Assembly: GCA_963712565.1 (NCBI GenBank)
Contig: CAVQIP010000068.1
Location: 76,892 to 140,891 of the forward strand
DNA length: 64,000 nucleotides
Origin: VAZQ01 sp963712565
GTDB taxonomy: Bacteria; Pseudomonadota; Alphaproteobacteria; Rhizobiales; Xanthobacteraceae
Direction of reading: 5' to 3'
Under the pieces are notes generated by a model. It searched no databases and had not been told where the DNA came from. It saw nothing but the letters and a program-made list of their open reading frames with translations. Below are positions 26,032 to 35,022 of this stretch, in pieces (the stretch's first letter is position 1; each line of letters opens with the position of its first letter). A program made the translations under genes and the position numbers.

Positions 26032-27114
26032 TTACCGGATTTCGACGGTGCGGACCTTGAGACCGGCTTCGAGCTTTTGCGCGCCCAGCGTTACGATCTT
26101 GTCGCCGTCGTCGATGCCGGAGGTGACCAGCGCCGCATCCTCGGTGAACGACGCGACCGTCACCGGCCGCAGCACGAGCGCGCCGGAGGCGTCGACCACG
26201 TAGACCGACGGTCCGGTGCCGCGGTTGAGAATCGCCGAGAGCGGCACCCGAGCGACCTTTGCGTCGGCCGCTTGCGTGAGCGTCACGGTCGCGGTCATGC
26301 CGAATGCGACGGCGTCGTCCGCGTTCTCGATGGTAAAGCGCGCGGCGTAGGTGCGGGTCGCGGCGTCGGCCTGGGGTGAGAGCTCGCGCAGCCGGGCGTC
26401 GAAGCTACGCTCGCGGTCCGACCATAACCGCACGATCGCCTTGGACTTGCGAGCCTCGGCGAGCCAAGTCTCCGGCAGCGCGACCACGGCTTCCTTCTCG
26501 CCACGATGGGCAAGGCGCGCCACGGCTTGGCCAATGGCGACCACCTGGCCGGGCTCGGCGAGGGTGGCGGTGATGACGCCGTCGGCATCCGCCTTGAGGT
26601 CGGCATAGCCGCGTTGATTGCGCGCGAGGTCGAACGAACGTCTGGCGCGCTCGAGCCGTCCTTCGGCCTCGTCATTCGCCGCCTTCTTGCGGTCGAAGTC
26701 GGCGACCGAGGCGTAACCGCGCTCGCGCAGCGTCGTGTAGCGGGTGAGGTCGGCCGCGGCCTGGGCGAGATTCGAGGTGGCCGCGGCGAGTTCGGCCTCG
26801 GCGCTTTCGACTTGCAGCTTCAGGTCCCCTGCATCGAGCTGCGCGATGACGTCGCCGGCATGCACGCGATCGCCGACATTGACCACCCGCGCAACGATCT
26901 TGCCGGCAACCCGGAAGCCGAGATCGGTCTCGTAGCGCGCTCGTACCACGCCGACGAAATCGCGGCTGGCGCCTGCGTCGGTAAAGCTGACGCGCTGCAC
27001 TTGGACCGGGCGTTCGGCTTTGACGGCCGGCGCGGTGTTGGCTTCGCAGCCGGCGAGCACGAGTAGCGCCGCGAGGGCGAGGAGAGGATGGGAGCGGTGG
27101 CTCGAGGGCGACAT
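26032..27114 (-). CDS. RND efflux periplasmic adaptor lipoprotein (membrane fusion protein)
   Basis: A 360-aa lipoprotein: the lipobox LAGC ends the leader at about residue 23. The order is a barrel-sandwich/lipoyl half (IVARVVNVGDRVHAGDVIAQLD), a helical hairpin at about residues 95-160, the second lipoyl half and a beta-barrel/membrane-proximal domain ending in GDKIVTLGAQKLEAGLKV. It links the RND permease to an outer-membrane channel. It is translated 20 nt before the permease start and carries a candidate TetR operator 33-56 nt upstream of its own start. Confidence 0.93.
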   Translation of the reverse strand: MSPSSHRSHPLLALAALLVLAGCEANTAPAVKAERPVQVQRVSFTDAGASRDFVGVVRARYETDLGFRVAGKIVARVVNVGDRVHAGDVIAQLDAGDLKLQVESAEAELAAATSNLAQAAADLTRYTTLRERGYASVADFDRKKAANDEAEGRLERARRSFDLARNQRGYADLKADADGVITATLAEPGQVVAIGQAVARLAHRGEKEAVVALPETWLAEARKSKAIVRLWSDRERSFDARLRELSPQADAATRTYAARFTIENADDAVAFGMTATVTLTQAADAKVARVPLSAILNRGTGPSVYVVDASGALVLRPVTVASFTEDAALVTSGIDDGDKIVTLGAQKLEAGLKVRTVEIR

Positions 27115-27146
27115 GGGTCACTCCTTCGATCGCGAAGATGTGATGA

Positions 27147-27170
27147 CTGACGAAACTGTTCCATCGTCAC
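27147..27170. promoter_or_regulatory. Candidate TetR operator upstream of the efflux operon
   Basis: The half-site CTGACGA lies 10 nt from the near-complementary TCGTCAC. The same CTGACGAA half-site occurs in a perfect inverted repeat upstream of the TetR gene. A second pair, AACTGT and ACAGTT, is nested and overlaps this element. The position 33-56 nt before the adaptor ATG fits repression of the pump. Confidence 0.6.
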
Positions 27171-27216
27171 AGTTTGGGCAAAGTCGAGCGCGGGGAGGGC
27201 GGGTGGAGAGCATGGG

Positions 27217-27825
27217 TTAGATCCGGGGAGTGATCGCGCGCAGGAGGAAGCGGACCGAGGCGCGCGCATCCGCTTCGAGGTCGCCTTGGTCTTGCAGGTA
27301 TTGGGCCACCAGGATCGGATGGCAGTACTGGACCAACGAGACCATCAACAACCGGGAAGTCTCGCGCGCATCCACCGGCTCGAACTCGCCGCGCTCGATG
27401 CCTTCCCGCAGAACCGACTCGAAGACCATGCGCACGTGCTCCTTGTGGGCGCGGATGGCTCCCCAACTGAGCTCGATCGCCGCCAGCACCATGTCGTTAA
27501 CACGTTGCTCCGTCAGATAATTTTCCTTGTGATAGGCGAGGATTTCGAGCACCAGCCGTTCGATGCGTTCGGCCGCCGAGCCGCGCGAGCGGGCGACCGT
27601 CCAGGCCCGTTCCTCGAGTTCGCCCAGGCAGCGCTGGCAGATCGCTTCGATGATGGCGTTCTTGGAGGGGAAGAAGCGGTAGACGTTGGCCGGCGACATC
27701 TTGAGCTCAGCAGCGATGTCGGCGACCGCCGTCTTGCCGAAACCCAGTCGGCGAAACAGTGCCTCCGCGGTGTCCATGATCCGGGCGCGGGTGTCGTCGG
27801 GTTTGGTCTTGGCCTGGACGTTCAT
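27217..27825 (-). CDS. TetR/AcrR family transcriptional regulator
   Basis: A 202-aa repressor. The N-terminal HTH covers about residues 30-65 (KTAVADIAAELKMSPANVYR, then FFPSKNAIIEAI), preceded by the usual RARIMDTAEALFRRLGF helix. The C-terminal ligand domain is all-helical. It is encoded 102 nt upstream of the RND adaptor on the same strand. Related inverted repeats sit before both its own gene and the pump operon, so it probably represses both and is released by a pump substrate. Confidence 0.92.
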   Translation of the reverse strand: MNVQAKTKPDDTRARIMDTAEALFRRLGFGKTAVADIAAELKMSPANVYRFFPSKNAIIEAICQRCLGELEERAWTVARSRGSAAERIERLVLEILAYHKENYLTEQRVNDMVLAAIELSWGAIRAHKEHVRMVFESVLREGIERGEFEPVDARETSRLLMVSLVQYCHPILVAQYLQDQGDLEADARASVRFLLRAITPRI

Positions 27826-27865
27826 CGATCGGCCTTTACACGCTCTGGCGCGCTTTTGTTGATAA

Positions 27866-27889
27866 CTGACGAAATCTATAATTCGTCAG
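27866..27889. promoter_or_regulatory. Perfect inverted repeat, candidate TetR autoregulatory operator
   Basis: Arms CTGACGAA and TTCGTCAG flank the 8-nt spacer ATCTATAA. It lies 41-64 nt upstream of the TetR ATG in an AT-rich stretch that is a natural promoter position, and it shares its half-site with the element at 27147. Confidence 0.72.
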
Positions 27890-28082
27890 GATCGGTTTGT
27901 CAAGCGGACTGGGAATAGCCGGGCGGGGATGGAACCTGCGATCTTCGCCGGGGAGAATGGGGGCGCTTCCCGTGCGGAAGCGGCCTGCGCAATCGACGCC
28001 GTGTGGCCAGCCGGACGTGACTTGCGCGGCGGGGACCGCATCGATAACAGCGATGATTCAAGCAGGGACCAGGAGAAGGCTG

Positions 28083-28415
28083 ATGTTCATCGCCATGAAC
28101 CGCTTCCGCGTGAAGACAGGATCCGAACAGGCCTTCGAGCAGGTATGGCTCAGCCGCGATACCCACCTGTCGAAAGTCCCGGGCTTCGTCGAGTTCCACC
28201 TGCTCAAGGGACCCGAGCAGGATGACTTCACGCTCTACGCCTCGCACAGCGTCTGGCAGAGCAAAGCGGCGTTCGAGGCCTGGACCAGGTCGGAGGAATT
28301 CCGCGCCGCCCACAAGGATGCCGGCCGCAACAAGCCGCTCTACCTCGAGCATCCGCAATTCGAGGGCTTCGAGGTGCGTCAGACGGTGGGGCGGGGGAAG
28401 GCTGCGGTGGCCTAG
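28083..28415 (+). CDS. Antibiotic biosynthesis monooxygenase (ABM) domain protein
   Basis: A 110-aa ferredoxin-like-fold protein: MFIAMNRFRVKTGSEQAFEQ, then VPGFVEFHLLKGPEQDDFTL and a central HSVWQSKAAFEAWTRSEEF. This resembles HmoA/IsdG-like haem-degrading and ABM monooxygenases. The typical haem-ligand His is not certain; His58-type positions would need a structural alignment. ATG 28083 has CCAGGAGAAGG upstream. It is transcribed away from the TetR gene across a 257-nt gap and stands alone. Confidence 0.82.
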   Translation: MFIAMNRFRVKTGSEQAFEQVWLSRDTHLSKVPGFVEFHLLKGPEQDDFTLYASHSVWQSKAAFEAWTRSEEFRAAHKDAGRNKPLYLEHPQFEGFEVRQTVGRGKAAVA

Positions 28416-28516
28416 CGTCGGGCGACGCCGCCCGGTCTGGTTGCTGCGATGGGCCCGGTGATGACAGGATCGGCACGCCCGACCGGCGCCATCGCGCATG
28501 CGCGTTTGAGAATGCC

Positions 28517-29494
28517 ATGACAGGTCGACACGTCCTCGCCGTAGCTGTTTTTTGCGCGCTCGGCGCCGCCAACGCAACGGCGCTGGCGCAGAGCGCGACG
28601 TTTCCCGAACGGACCGTCCGCATCATCGTGCCGTTCCCCGCCGGCGGCGCCACCGACATCGTGGCCCGCGCGCTGGCGGAGCGCATGAGCGCCGCCTGGA
28701 AGCAGCCGGTCATCATCGAGAACATCGCGGGCGCCACCGGCGCAATCGGCGCGGCGCAGGCGGCGCGGGCGCCGCGCGACGGCTACACCCTGATCACCGG
28801 CGTCGGCACCACCACCGCCATCCTGAAGGCGCTGAAATCGAACCTCGGCTTCGATCCGATCGACGACTTCACCGCTGTCTCGCTCATCACCACCTTTCCC
28901 AATATTCTGGTGGTGCGCGGCGATTTCCCGGCCGCCAGCGTCAAGGAACTGATCGAGGTGGTGAAGGCCAATCCGGGCAAATTCACCTATGCGACCTCGG
29001 GCTATGGAAGCTCGCTTCATCTCGCCGCCGAATTGTTCAAGCTGACGACGAAGACCGACATCGTCCACGTGCCGTTCACCGGCAGCGCGCCGGCGATCAC
29101 CGCGCTGCTCGGCGGCCACGTCGACCTCATCTTCGATACCATCCCGTCGATCTGGCCGAGCGTTCAGAGCGGCAAGCTCAAGGCGCTCGGGGTGGCGAGC
29201 CGGCAGCGCGCGGTGGCGGTGCCCGACGTCCCGGCGATCGCGGAGACCTTGCCCGGCTTCGACGTGACCTCCTGGGAGGGCATCCTCGCGCCGGCCGGAA
29301 CGCCCGCAGCGGTCGTGACCAGGATCGCGGACGAGGTCCGGCGGATCGTGGCGGAGCCGCAATTCGCCGAGACCTTGCTCAAGCTCGGCGCCGTCGCCAC
29401 CAGCAACACGCCGGAAGAGTTCGCGGCCTTCATCCGCAACGATTATGCCAAGTGGCAGCGGGTGGTGAGGGAGGCGGGTATCAAGGTGGAGTGA
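28517..29494 (+). CDS. Bug-family (TctC) tripartite tricarboxylate transporter binding protein
   Basis: A 325-aa periplasmic protein with a signal peptide to about residue 24 (ATALAQSA). It has the canonical Bug signature VRIIVPFPAGGATDIVARAL, then QPVIIENIAGATGAIG and a DLIFDTIPSIWPSVQSGKLK hinge. Bug proteins bind small carboxylates, often with no linked permease, as here. It starts 101 nt after the ABM gene and converges on the MetE-like gene. Confidence 0.92.
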   Translation: MTGRHVLAVAVFCALGAANATALAQSATFPERTVRIIVPFPAGGATDIVARALAERMSAAWKQPVIIENIAGATGAIGAAQAARAPRDGYTLITGVGTTTAILKALKSNLGFDPIDDFTAVSLITTFPNILVVRGDFPAASVKELIEVVKANPGKFTYATSGYGSSLHLAAELFKLTTKTDIVHVPFTGSAPAITALLGGHVDLIFDTIPSIWPSVQSGKLKALGVASRQRAVAVPDVPAIAETLPGFDVTSWEGILAPAGTPAAVVTRIADEVRRIVAEPQFAETLLKLGAVATSNTPEEFAAFIRNDYAKWQRVVREAGIKVE

Positions 29495-29596
29495 CGGCGC
29501 AGAGAGAGAGCAGACCGCGTCTGTCGCCGGTTCGATGGTTAAACTCGCCGGCAGGTAATTCCGGCAACATCGCAACCGCGATAGCGCGCTTGCGGA

Positions 29597-30715
29597 TCAC
29601 GCGCTGCCCCAGACCTGCCGTGCCACCTCCACCACCCGCGCGAGCTTCGCCTTCTCGACCTCTTCGGTCACCGCCACGTGCTCGGCGGCGCTGGTTGAGA
29701 ACCCGCATTGCGGGCTCAAGCCCAGTTGCTCGAGCTTGATGTAGCGGCTTGCCTCCTCGATCCGGCGCTTGAGGAGGTCGACGCTTTCCAGTTCGCTGAC
29801 CCGGGAGGCGACGAGGCCAAGCGCCACGAACTTTCCCGGCGGCACGAATTGCAGCGGCGCGAATGTGCCGGCGCGCGCATTGTCGTATTCGAGAAAGTAG
29901 TTCTCGATCTTCAGCTCGTTGAACAGCGGCGCGGCGATGGCGTCATAGCCGACATCCGCCTGCCAGTTGGGATCCTGGCTGCGGCACACGTGGATGGCGA
30001 TCACCATCCCGTCCGGGGCGCCCGCGGCCACGGCATTGATGACGCCGATATAGGTTCGCAGCAGATCCGACCAGTCGTCGCCGCGCTCCGCCAGCAATCG
30101 GCGCACGCGCGCATCGCCGAGCTTCACCAGCGAGGTCTCGTCGATCTGCAGGTAGCCGCACCCGGCGTCGGCAAGCGAGCGCATTTCCTGAACGTAGGCG
30201 TCCACCAGGTCGGACCAGAACGCGTCCAGGTCGGGATAGACATCGCGGCTGATATTGGCGCGGCCGGCGCGATAATGAATGTAGCACGGGCCGGGGAGCG
30301 TGATCTTGGGCGTGCGCGCGGTCAGCGACTTGAGGAAGCGAAAGTCGTCGGCGTTCTGCGGCCCGCTCCAGGCGATGCGGTCGACGACCGTGGGAATGCG
30401 CCGCGCCATCCGGTGGCCGTGGCTCTGCGATGCGGTCCAGCCCTGCTCCTCCGTCAGTTCGATCTGCACCCCGGAGATGCCGCAGCGCGTGAAGGAATCG
30501 GAATAGGTCCCGCGGCGGAACTCGCCGTCGGTGACGACTTGCAGGCCGATGTCTTCCTGCAGCTTGACCACGTCGGCAATGGCATCGTTCTCGATCGCCG
30601 CGAGCTTGCCGCGATCGAGTTCTCCCGCGGCATGCTGATGGCGTGCGCGCAGGAGCTCCGGTGGCCGCAACAGGCTGCCGATATGTTCGGCGCGGAACGG
30701 AGGCGGACGGGTCAT
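29597..30715 (-). CDS. Cobalamin-independent methionine synthase-like protein (MetE C-terminal domain)
   Basis: A 372-aa TIM-barrel protein equal to the catalytic half of MetE. Likely zinc ligands are His242 and Cys244 (IHVCRS), Glu272 in KIENYFLEYD and Cys337 (SPQCGFS); DE at 192-193 sits in the QIDETS motif. It lacks the N-terminal MetE domain, so it is probably not a classical folate-polyglutamate enzyme. Stand-alone members often use other methyl donors or thiols. The annotation 'homocysteine methyltransferase' should be read as family-level only. It diverges from the binding-protein gene at 30949. Confidence 0.85.
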   Translation of the reverse strand: MTRPPPFRAEHIGSLLRPPELLRARHQHAAGELDRGKLAAIENDAIADVVKLQEDIGLQVVTDGEFRRGTYSDSFTRCGISGVQIELTEEQGWTASQSHGHRMARRIPTVVDRIAWSGPQNADDFRFLKSLTARTPKITLPGPCYIHYRAGRANISRDVYPDLDAFWSDLVDAYVQEMRSLADAGCGYLQIDETSLVKLGDARVRRLLAERGDDWSDLLRTYIGVINAVAAGAPDGMVIAIHVCRSQDPNWQADVGYDAIAAPLFNELKIENYFLEYDNARAGTFAPLQFVPPGKFVALGLVASRVSELESVDLLKRRIEEASRYIKLEQLGLSPQCGFSTSAAEHVAVTEEVEKAKLARVVEVARQVWGSA

Positions 30716-30948
30716 GGCGATGCGGTCCGGAGGCGGAGAGGTCGTCGCAAAGGCCTAGCACGACGCCGGCGTCGCGGTCTCGCTGCCCGCGGCCGTCTCG
30801 GCATTTCCGGCCCCTGTGTCCTCTGGTCCCATTCCGCGGTCGCGACCGGCGGGTGTATCGTGCCGGCAGCTGCCCTCGCAACGGGACGTGCCGAAGTCTC
30901 CGTTCTGGAACGGGCTGCGGCGTCGCCATGAGAACAGGGAGATGCACC

Positions 30949-31971
30949 ATGTGGATGCTCCGATCGCGCTTCGCCTTGGCGGCAACCGCCATCTTGTTCG
31001 TTCCCCTCGGCCTCGCCGCCGCCAACGCCCAGACTCCGATCACGTTCGGCAAGACGATCGGCGGCAGCGGCTTCCACATTCCGAGCTACGTCGCGATGCA
31101 TCAAGGTTACTTCAAGGCGGAAGGCCTCGACGCCCGCGTCGTTTCGTTGACCGGCAAGGCGCTGGTCACCGCCGGACTGTCGGGCAATGTCGACTTCGTA
31201 CCGATTCCGTCCGGCGGCGCGCAGGCGGCATTGAGCGGGGCGGAGATCCGCTACGTCGTCGGTGAATCGCTGAAGTCGCAGTGGGTGATCGTCGTGCGCA
31301 AGGAGATCGGCAAGCCCGAGGACCTCAAGGGCAAGACCATCGGTTACGGCCGCGCCGGTTCGGCCGACTACGACGAAGGCGCGACAGTGCTCAGCCGCTT
31401 CTTTCATATGGACGTCGGCAAGGACTACAAGGTCATCTCGTTCCAGGGCGAGGCCGAGCGGATGGCCGCCTTGATCAACGGCGACATCCAGGGCGCCTTG
31501 GTCTCGGCGCCGCGCGTTCCCAAAGCGCTGGACGCCGGCATGAAGGTGCTGTTGCGGACCGGCGATTACGTCCCGCGCGCCGGCGGAACGATCTGGACGC
31601 GGAAAGCCTACGTCGACCAGCACCCCGACACCGTCAGGAAAGTCATCCGCGCCATCGCCAACGGCGTGACCTATTTTCGCGACAACAGGGCGGGCTCGAT
31701 CCCCGTGTTGAAGGAGCATCTCGGCATTGCGAGCGACCAGGAGGCCGGCATCATCTGGGACCAGTTGCACAACACCTTCGGCGCCGAAGTGCCCAAGGAC
31801 CTGTTCCACGAGATCCTCGAAGCGCGCCGGCAGACCATGATCGTCGCGAACCAGTGGGCGAAGGACAAGCCGCTGCCCGATCCGGAGCAGTTCCTGACCC
31901 GCGAGCTGCTGGAGTCGACGCTCAAGGACATGGCCTACGTGCCGACCAAGCTCGATGCGCCGAGCCACTGA
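30949..31971 (+). CDS. ABC transporter substrate-binding protein (NMT1/SsuA-like)
   Basis: A 340-aa periplasmic protein with a signal peptide ending AAANAQTP. The mature start ITFGKTIGGSGFHIPSYVAM and GYFKAEGLDARVVSLTGKA are typical of NitT/TauT-type binding proteins. ATG 30949 is chosen because CAGGGAG lies 6 nt upstream and it begins the leader; ATG 30928 is an alternative. Its end faces the end of the two-permease operon, with the 145-bp repeat between them, so it is the likely partner of that importer despite the opposite strand. Confidence 0.87.
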   Translation: MWMLRSRFALAATAILFVPLGLAAANAQTPITFGKTIGGSGFHIPSYVAMHQGYFKAEGLDARVVSLTGKALVTAGLSGNVDFVPIPSGGAQAALSGAEIRYVVGESLKSQWVIVVRKEIGKPEDLKGKTIGYGRAGSADYDEGATVLSRFFHMDVGKDYKVISFQGEAERMAALINGDIQGALVSAPRVPKALDAGMKVLLRTGDYVPRAGGTIWTRKAYVDQHPDTVRKVIRAIANGVTYFRDNRAGSIPVLKEHLGIASDQEAGIIWDQLHNTFGAEVPKDLFHEILEARRQTMIVANQWAKDKPLPDPEQFLTRELLESTLKDMAYVPTKLDAPSH

Positions 31972-31984
31972 TGCCAGAGCGCTG

Positions 31985-32129
31985 GTAGGGTGGGCATTGC
32001 GCGCTCTCGGTTCTTTCATCCGCACCTCTTGTGCCGCGCAATGCCCACGCGTTCCGTCCGCGTGGGCAAAATCGCGCGTTGCAGGAGTGCGAATTTCCGG
32101 CCCTCGGCAAGCGATTTTGCCCACCCTAC
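31985..32129. repeat. 145-bp MITE-like inverted repeat element, copy A
   Basis: It begins GTAGGGTGGGCA and ends with its exact complement TGCCCACCCTAC. Internal complementary blocks (ATGCCCACGCG and CGCGTGGGCAAA) lie in the middle, so the single strand can fold into a cruciform. Related copies lie at 46488 and 47463. It has no coding capacity. No clear target-site duplication is visible. Confidence 0.85.
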
Positions 32130-32153
32130 GCATTATTCCAATCGATCGAAGTA

Positions 32154-33008
32154 TCAGTAGTCGGCGGTGTGCCGCGGCCGCCAGCGGGTGAGGCGATCCT
32201 CGATCAGCTTCAGCAGCCCGGTCATCAGCAGCGACATCGCCGCGAACACGATCAGCCCGGCGAATACGATATCGACCTGATAGCGGCCCGACGCCTGCAC
32301 CATCAGCACGCCGAGCCCCTCCTCGGAGCCGAAGAATTCGGCCACCACGACGCCGAGCACGGCGCGGCCGATCCCGAGCCGCAGCCCGGCCACCACATAG
32401 GGCAGCGAATTCGGCAGCACCACCAGGCGCGCGACATCCCATTCCTTGGCGCCGAACGAGCGCACGACGTTGATCAGGATCTTGTCGGCGTTTCGCACGC
32501 CTTCGTAAGTGTTGATCAGGATGGGAAACAGCGCGCCGATGAACACGATGACCACCTTCGACCACAGCCCCAAGCCGAACCAGAGCAGCACGAGCGGCAG
32601 GAACACCAGCCGCGGCGTAGCGTTGAACGCGGTGATGAAGGGGTCGAGCATCGCATTGAGGGTCCGCGAGCGGCCGAGCAGGACGCCGAGCGGCAGCCCC
32701 ACCACGATCGACAGTACGAGCCCGAGCGCGAAGCCGGAAGCGCTGACGCCGAGCGGAGCCCAGATCGTGCCGGTCGCGAACATCGTCCAGAGCGTGCCTG
32801 CGATCTGACTCGGCGTCGTGAAGAAGAGCTTGGTGCCCGGCGACATCGTGAAGACGTGAGGCGCCAGCTGCCATACGATGAGGAGGAGAGCGATGCTGCC
32901 GGCGCCGAGCATGATCGGCTCGAAACGCCGCCACGGATGGGTGGCCGGTGCGACGAAGTCGTCGGCCGGCATCGAGATGGTCGCCTTGATGGCCTCGGTC
33001 CCGCTCAT
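32154..33008 (-). CDS. ABC transporter permease (NitT/TauT/SsuC type), first of a tandem pair
   Basis: A 284-aa BPD_transp_1 permease with about six membrane segments, for example PIMLGAGSIALLLIVWQLAPH and ATLWFGLGLWSKVVIVFIGA-like regions. The EAA coupling loop is near residues 165-200 (VRSFGAKEWDVARLVVLPNS). It starts 3 nt downstream of the other permease's stop, so the operon encodes a permease heterodimer or two alternative channels for one ATPase. Its 3' end faces the binding-protein gene across the MITE. Confidence 0.9.
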   Translation of the reverse strand: MSGTEAIKATISMPADDFVAPATHPWRRFEPIMLGAGSIALLLIVWQLAPHVFTMSPGTKLFFTTPSQIAGTLWTMFATGTIWAPLGVSASGFALGLVLSIVVGLPLGVLLGRSRTLNAMLDPFITAFNATPRLVFLPLVLLWFGLGLWSKVVIVFIGALFPILINTYEGVRNADKILINVVRSFGAKEWDVARLVVLPNSLPYVVAGLRLGIGRAVLGVVVAEFFGSEEGLGVLMVQASGRYQVDIVFAGLIVFAAMSLLMTGLLKLIEDRLTRWRPRHTADY

Positions 33009-33011
33009 CGG

Positions 33012-33839
33012 CTATTGCCCGGCGCGCCAGGGGAACGCCGCGCGCTCCGCCCACCGCACCGCCTCCGTGAGCATGACCGCGATCATCATGATGGTGAGGA
33101 TGCAGGCGAACATGCGATCGAGCGCGTAGATGTCGCCGAACCGGGCGATCGCATAGCCGATTCCCTCCGAGGCCGCGAAGAATTCGCCGACCAGCACGCC
33201 GACCAGCGCGCGGCCGACGGCAAGGCGCGCGCCGGCGACGATGTACGGCAGGATGCTCGGCAGGATCACCTTGGCATAAAGGTCCTTCTCGCTGCCGCCG
33301 AGCGAGCGGACGACATTGATCAGCAGCGGGTCGACGGCGCGTACGCCGGCATAGGCGTTGAAGACGAACGGGAAGACCGCGAGCGCGAAGATGATGATCG
33401 CCTTTCCCGCCACGCCGACGCCGAAGAATACGACGACCAGCGGCGCCAGCGCGACCAGCGGGCTGGCATAGAGCATCGTCATCAGGGGATCGAGCGCGTA
33501 GCCGACGCGTGCGCGCCAGCCCATGACCACGCCGAACGCCACGCCGACGACGGCGGCGGCGGTGAAACCGTAGACGAAGGGCACGGCACTGACCGCGAGG
33601 TCGTGGAACAGCTCGCCGGTCGCAACCAGATCGAGGAAGCCGCCGAGGATCAGGCTCGGCTTGCTGATGAACAGCGCATTGAATGGGACGACGAGAAACA
33701 GCGCCTGCCAGGCGGCAAAGAACAGCACCACCGCCAGGCAGCCGAGCAGGAGCTTGCGGTGGCGTTCCGCAAAGCCCGGTCGCGTCACGATGTCCTCGGC
33801 CTCGATCAGACCGAGATCTCGTCCTTCAGCGCGTGCCAT
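33012..33839 (-). CDS. ABC transporter permease (NitT/TauT/SsuC type), second of a tandem pair
   Basis: A 275-aa permease homologous to its downstream neighbour. The EAA loop is VRSLGGSEKDLYAKVILPSI, and membrane segments include LLLGCLAVVLFFAAWQALFL. The two share the VGRALVGVLVGEFF-type C-terminal core, indicating an old duplication. It overlaps the ATPase gene by 34 nt, so translation is coupled. Confidence 0.9.
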   Translation of the reverse strand: MARAEGRDLGLIEAEDIVTRPGFAERHRKLLLGCLAVVLFFAAWQALFLVVPFNALFISKPSLILGGFLDLVATGELFHDLAVSAVPFVYGFTAAAVVGVAFGVVMGWRARVGYALDPLMTMLYASPLVALAPLVVVFFGVGVAGKAIIIFALAVFPFVFNAYAGVRAVDPLLINVVRSLGGSEKDLYAKVILPSILPYIVAGARLAVGRALVGVLVGEFFAASEGIGYAIARFGDIYALDRMFACILTIMMIAVMLTEAVRWAERAAFPWRAGQ

Positions 33840-34576
33840 ATCTCGAGTTTCAGATCGTTGAACTGCGGCGTCACCCGCATCTCGTAGTCGCGCGGCCGCG
33901 GCAAATCGATCGCAAAGATCTTCTTGGCGTGGCCCGGGCGCTTGGTCATCACCATCACGCGGTCAGACAGATAGATCGCCTCGTCGATCTGATGAGTGAC
34001 GAACAGCACCGTCTTGCGCGCCGTCTGCCAGATGCGCAGCAGCTCGACCTGCATCAAATCGCGGGTCTGGGCATCGAGCGCGGCGAACGGCTCGTCCATC
34101 AGAAGCACGTCGGGGTCGGTGGCGAGCGCGCGCGCGAGACCGACGCGCTGCTTCATGCCGCCCGAAAGTTCATGCGGGTAGTGACCCTCGAAGCCGACGA
34201 GGCCGACCATCTCGATCAGGCGCCCGCAGATGCTGCGGCGGGCGCTGGCCGCAACCCCCTTCAGTTCAAGCCCGAGCTCGACGTTGCTCTGCACGGTCCG
34301 CCACGGCAGCAGCCCGAACTCCTGGAATACCATGGCGCGATCGGACCCGGGCCCGGCGATCCGTCTGCCGTGCATGGTGAGATCGCCGGAATCCGGCTTC
34401 AACAAGCCGAGCAGGACGTTGAGGAACGTGCTCTTGCCGCAACCGGATGGCCCGACGATCGATAGGAATTCGCCTTCGCCGACATCGATGTCGAAACCGC
34501 GCAGCGCGCGCACCGGTCCGCGGTTCGGCGGCCGAAAGGTCAGGCTGATATTGCGGCCTTCAATATAGGCTTGCAT
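33806..34576 (-). CDS. ABC transporter ATP-binding protein (NitT/TauT/SsuB type)
   Basis: A 256-aa importer ATPase: Walker A GPSGCGKST, Q-loop QEFGLLPW, signature LSGGMKQR, Walker B VLLMDEPFAALD and H-loop VTHQIDEA. It is the first gene of the leftward operon with the two permeases and is read divergently from a second importer's ATPase at 35023. The substrate is not deducible; neighbours suggest an organic acid or amide. Confidence 0.92.
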   Translation of the reverse strand: MQAYIEGRNISLTFRPPNRGPVRALRGFDIDVGEGEFLSIVGPSGCGKSTFLNVLLGLLKPDSGDLTMHGRRIAGPGSDRAMVFQEFGLLPWRTVQSNVELGLELKGVAASARRSICGRLIEMVGLVGFEGHYPHELSGGMKQRVGLARALATDPDVLLMDEPFAALDAQTRDLMQVELLRIWQTARKTVLFVTHQIDEAIYLSDRVMVMTKRPGHAKKIFAIDLPRPRDYEMRVTPQFNDLKLEIWHALKDEISV

Positions 34577-35022
34577 GAAACGCCATGACGGCTCGCGATC
34601 GGCTTGCTGTTCCCCGCGCAGGACGGCCGCCCATCATGGGACCAATCCGGCGGTCCGCAAGGCAGCCATTAGTCGCGGCCGGCGCGAATGCTGCATTGCA
34701 ACCGAGACGTCGAGTCCTGCTCGCGGTCGTGGCAGAAGCGAGGCGGTGCGGTTGCAAGTTCCGGCGCCGCGATGCGGCCGGCGCGATCTCGGATCAAGCG
34801 CACGTTGCCAGCAAGTTCGCGCCCGGTTTCCCGCGTTCCGCCGATCACGAGAGTATGCGCCGACCGTCCGATCCGCGCTCCTCGTGAGAGGGGAGCCGGC
34901 CCGCGCCGGCCTTCGCATGTCGCATTGCGTTTGCAACGTTTTTTCCGGAGACTGGCTGGCGCGGCCGCTCTACGAAGAGCGCGGGGGCGGGGGTACGGGA
35001 CGTCGCCGTAGAGGAGGAAGCC
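34577..35022. other. Divergent promoter region between two ABC importer operons
   Basis: 446 nt with no supported gene. Frames here are Arg-rich shadows. It must contain both divergent promoters. The only clear element is GAGGAGGAAGCC immediately before the rightward ATPase start. No operator-like palindrome was picked out. Confidence 0.5.

Noticed and set aside
32031..33887. Plus-strand frame of 618 codons opposite the two ABC permeases
   Set aside because: Extremely charged, low-complexity composition and fully antisense to recognisable permease genes.
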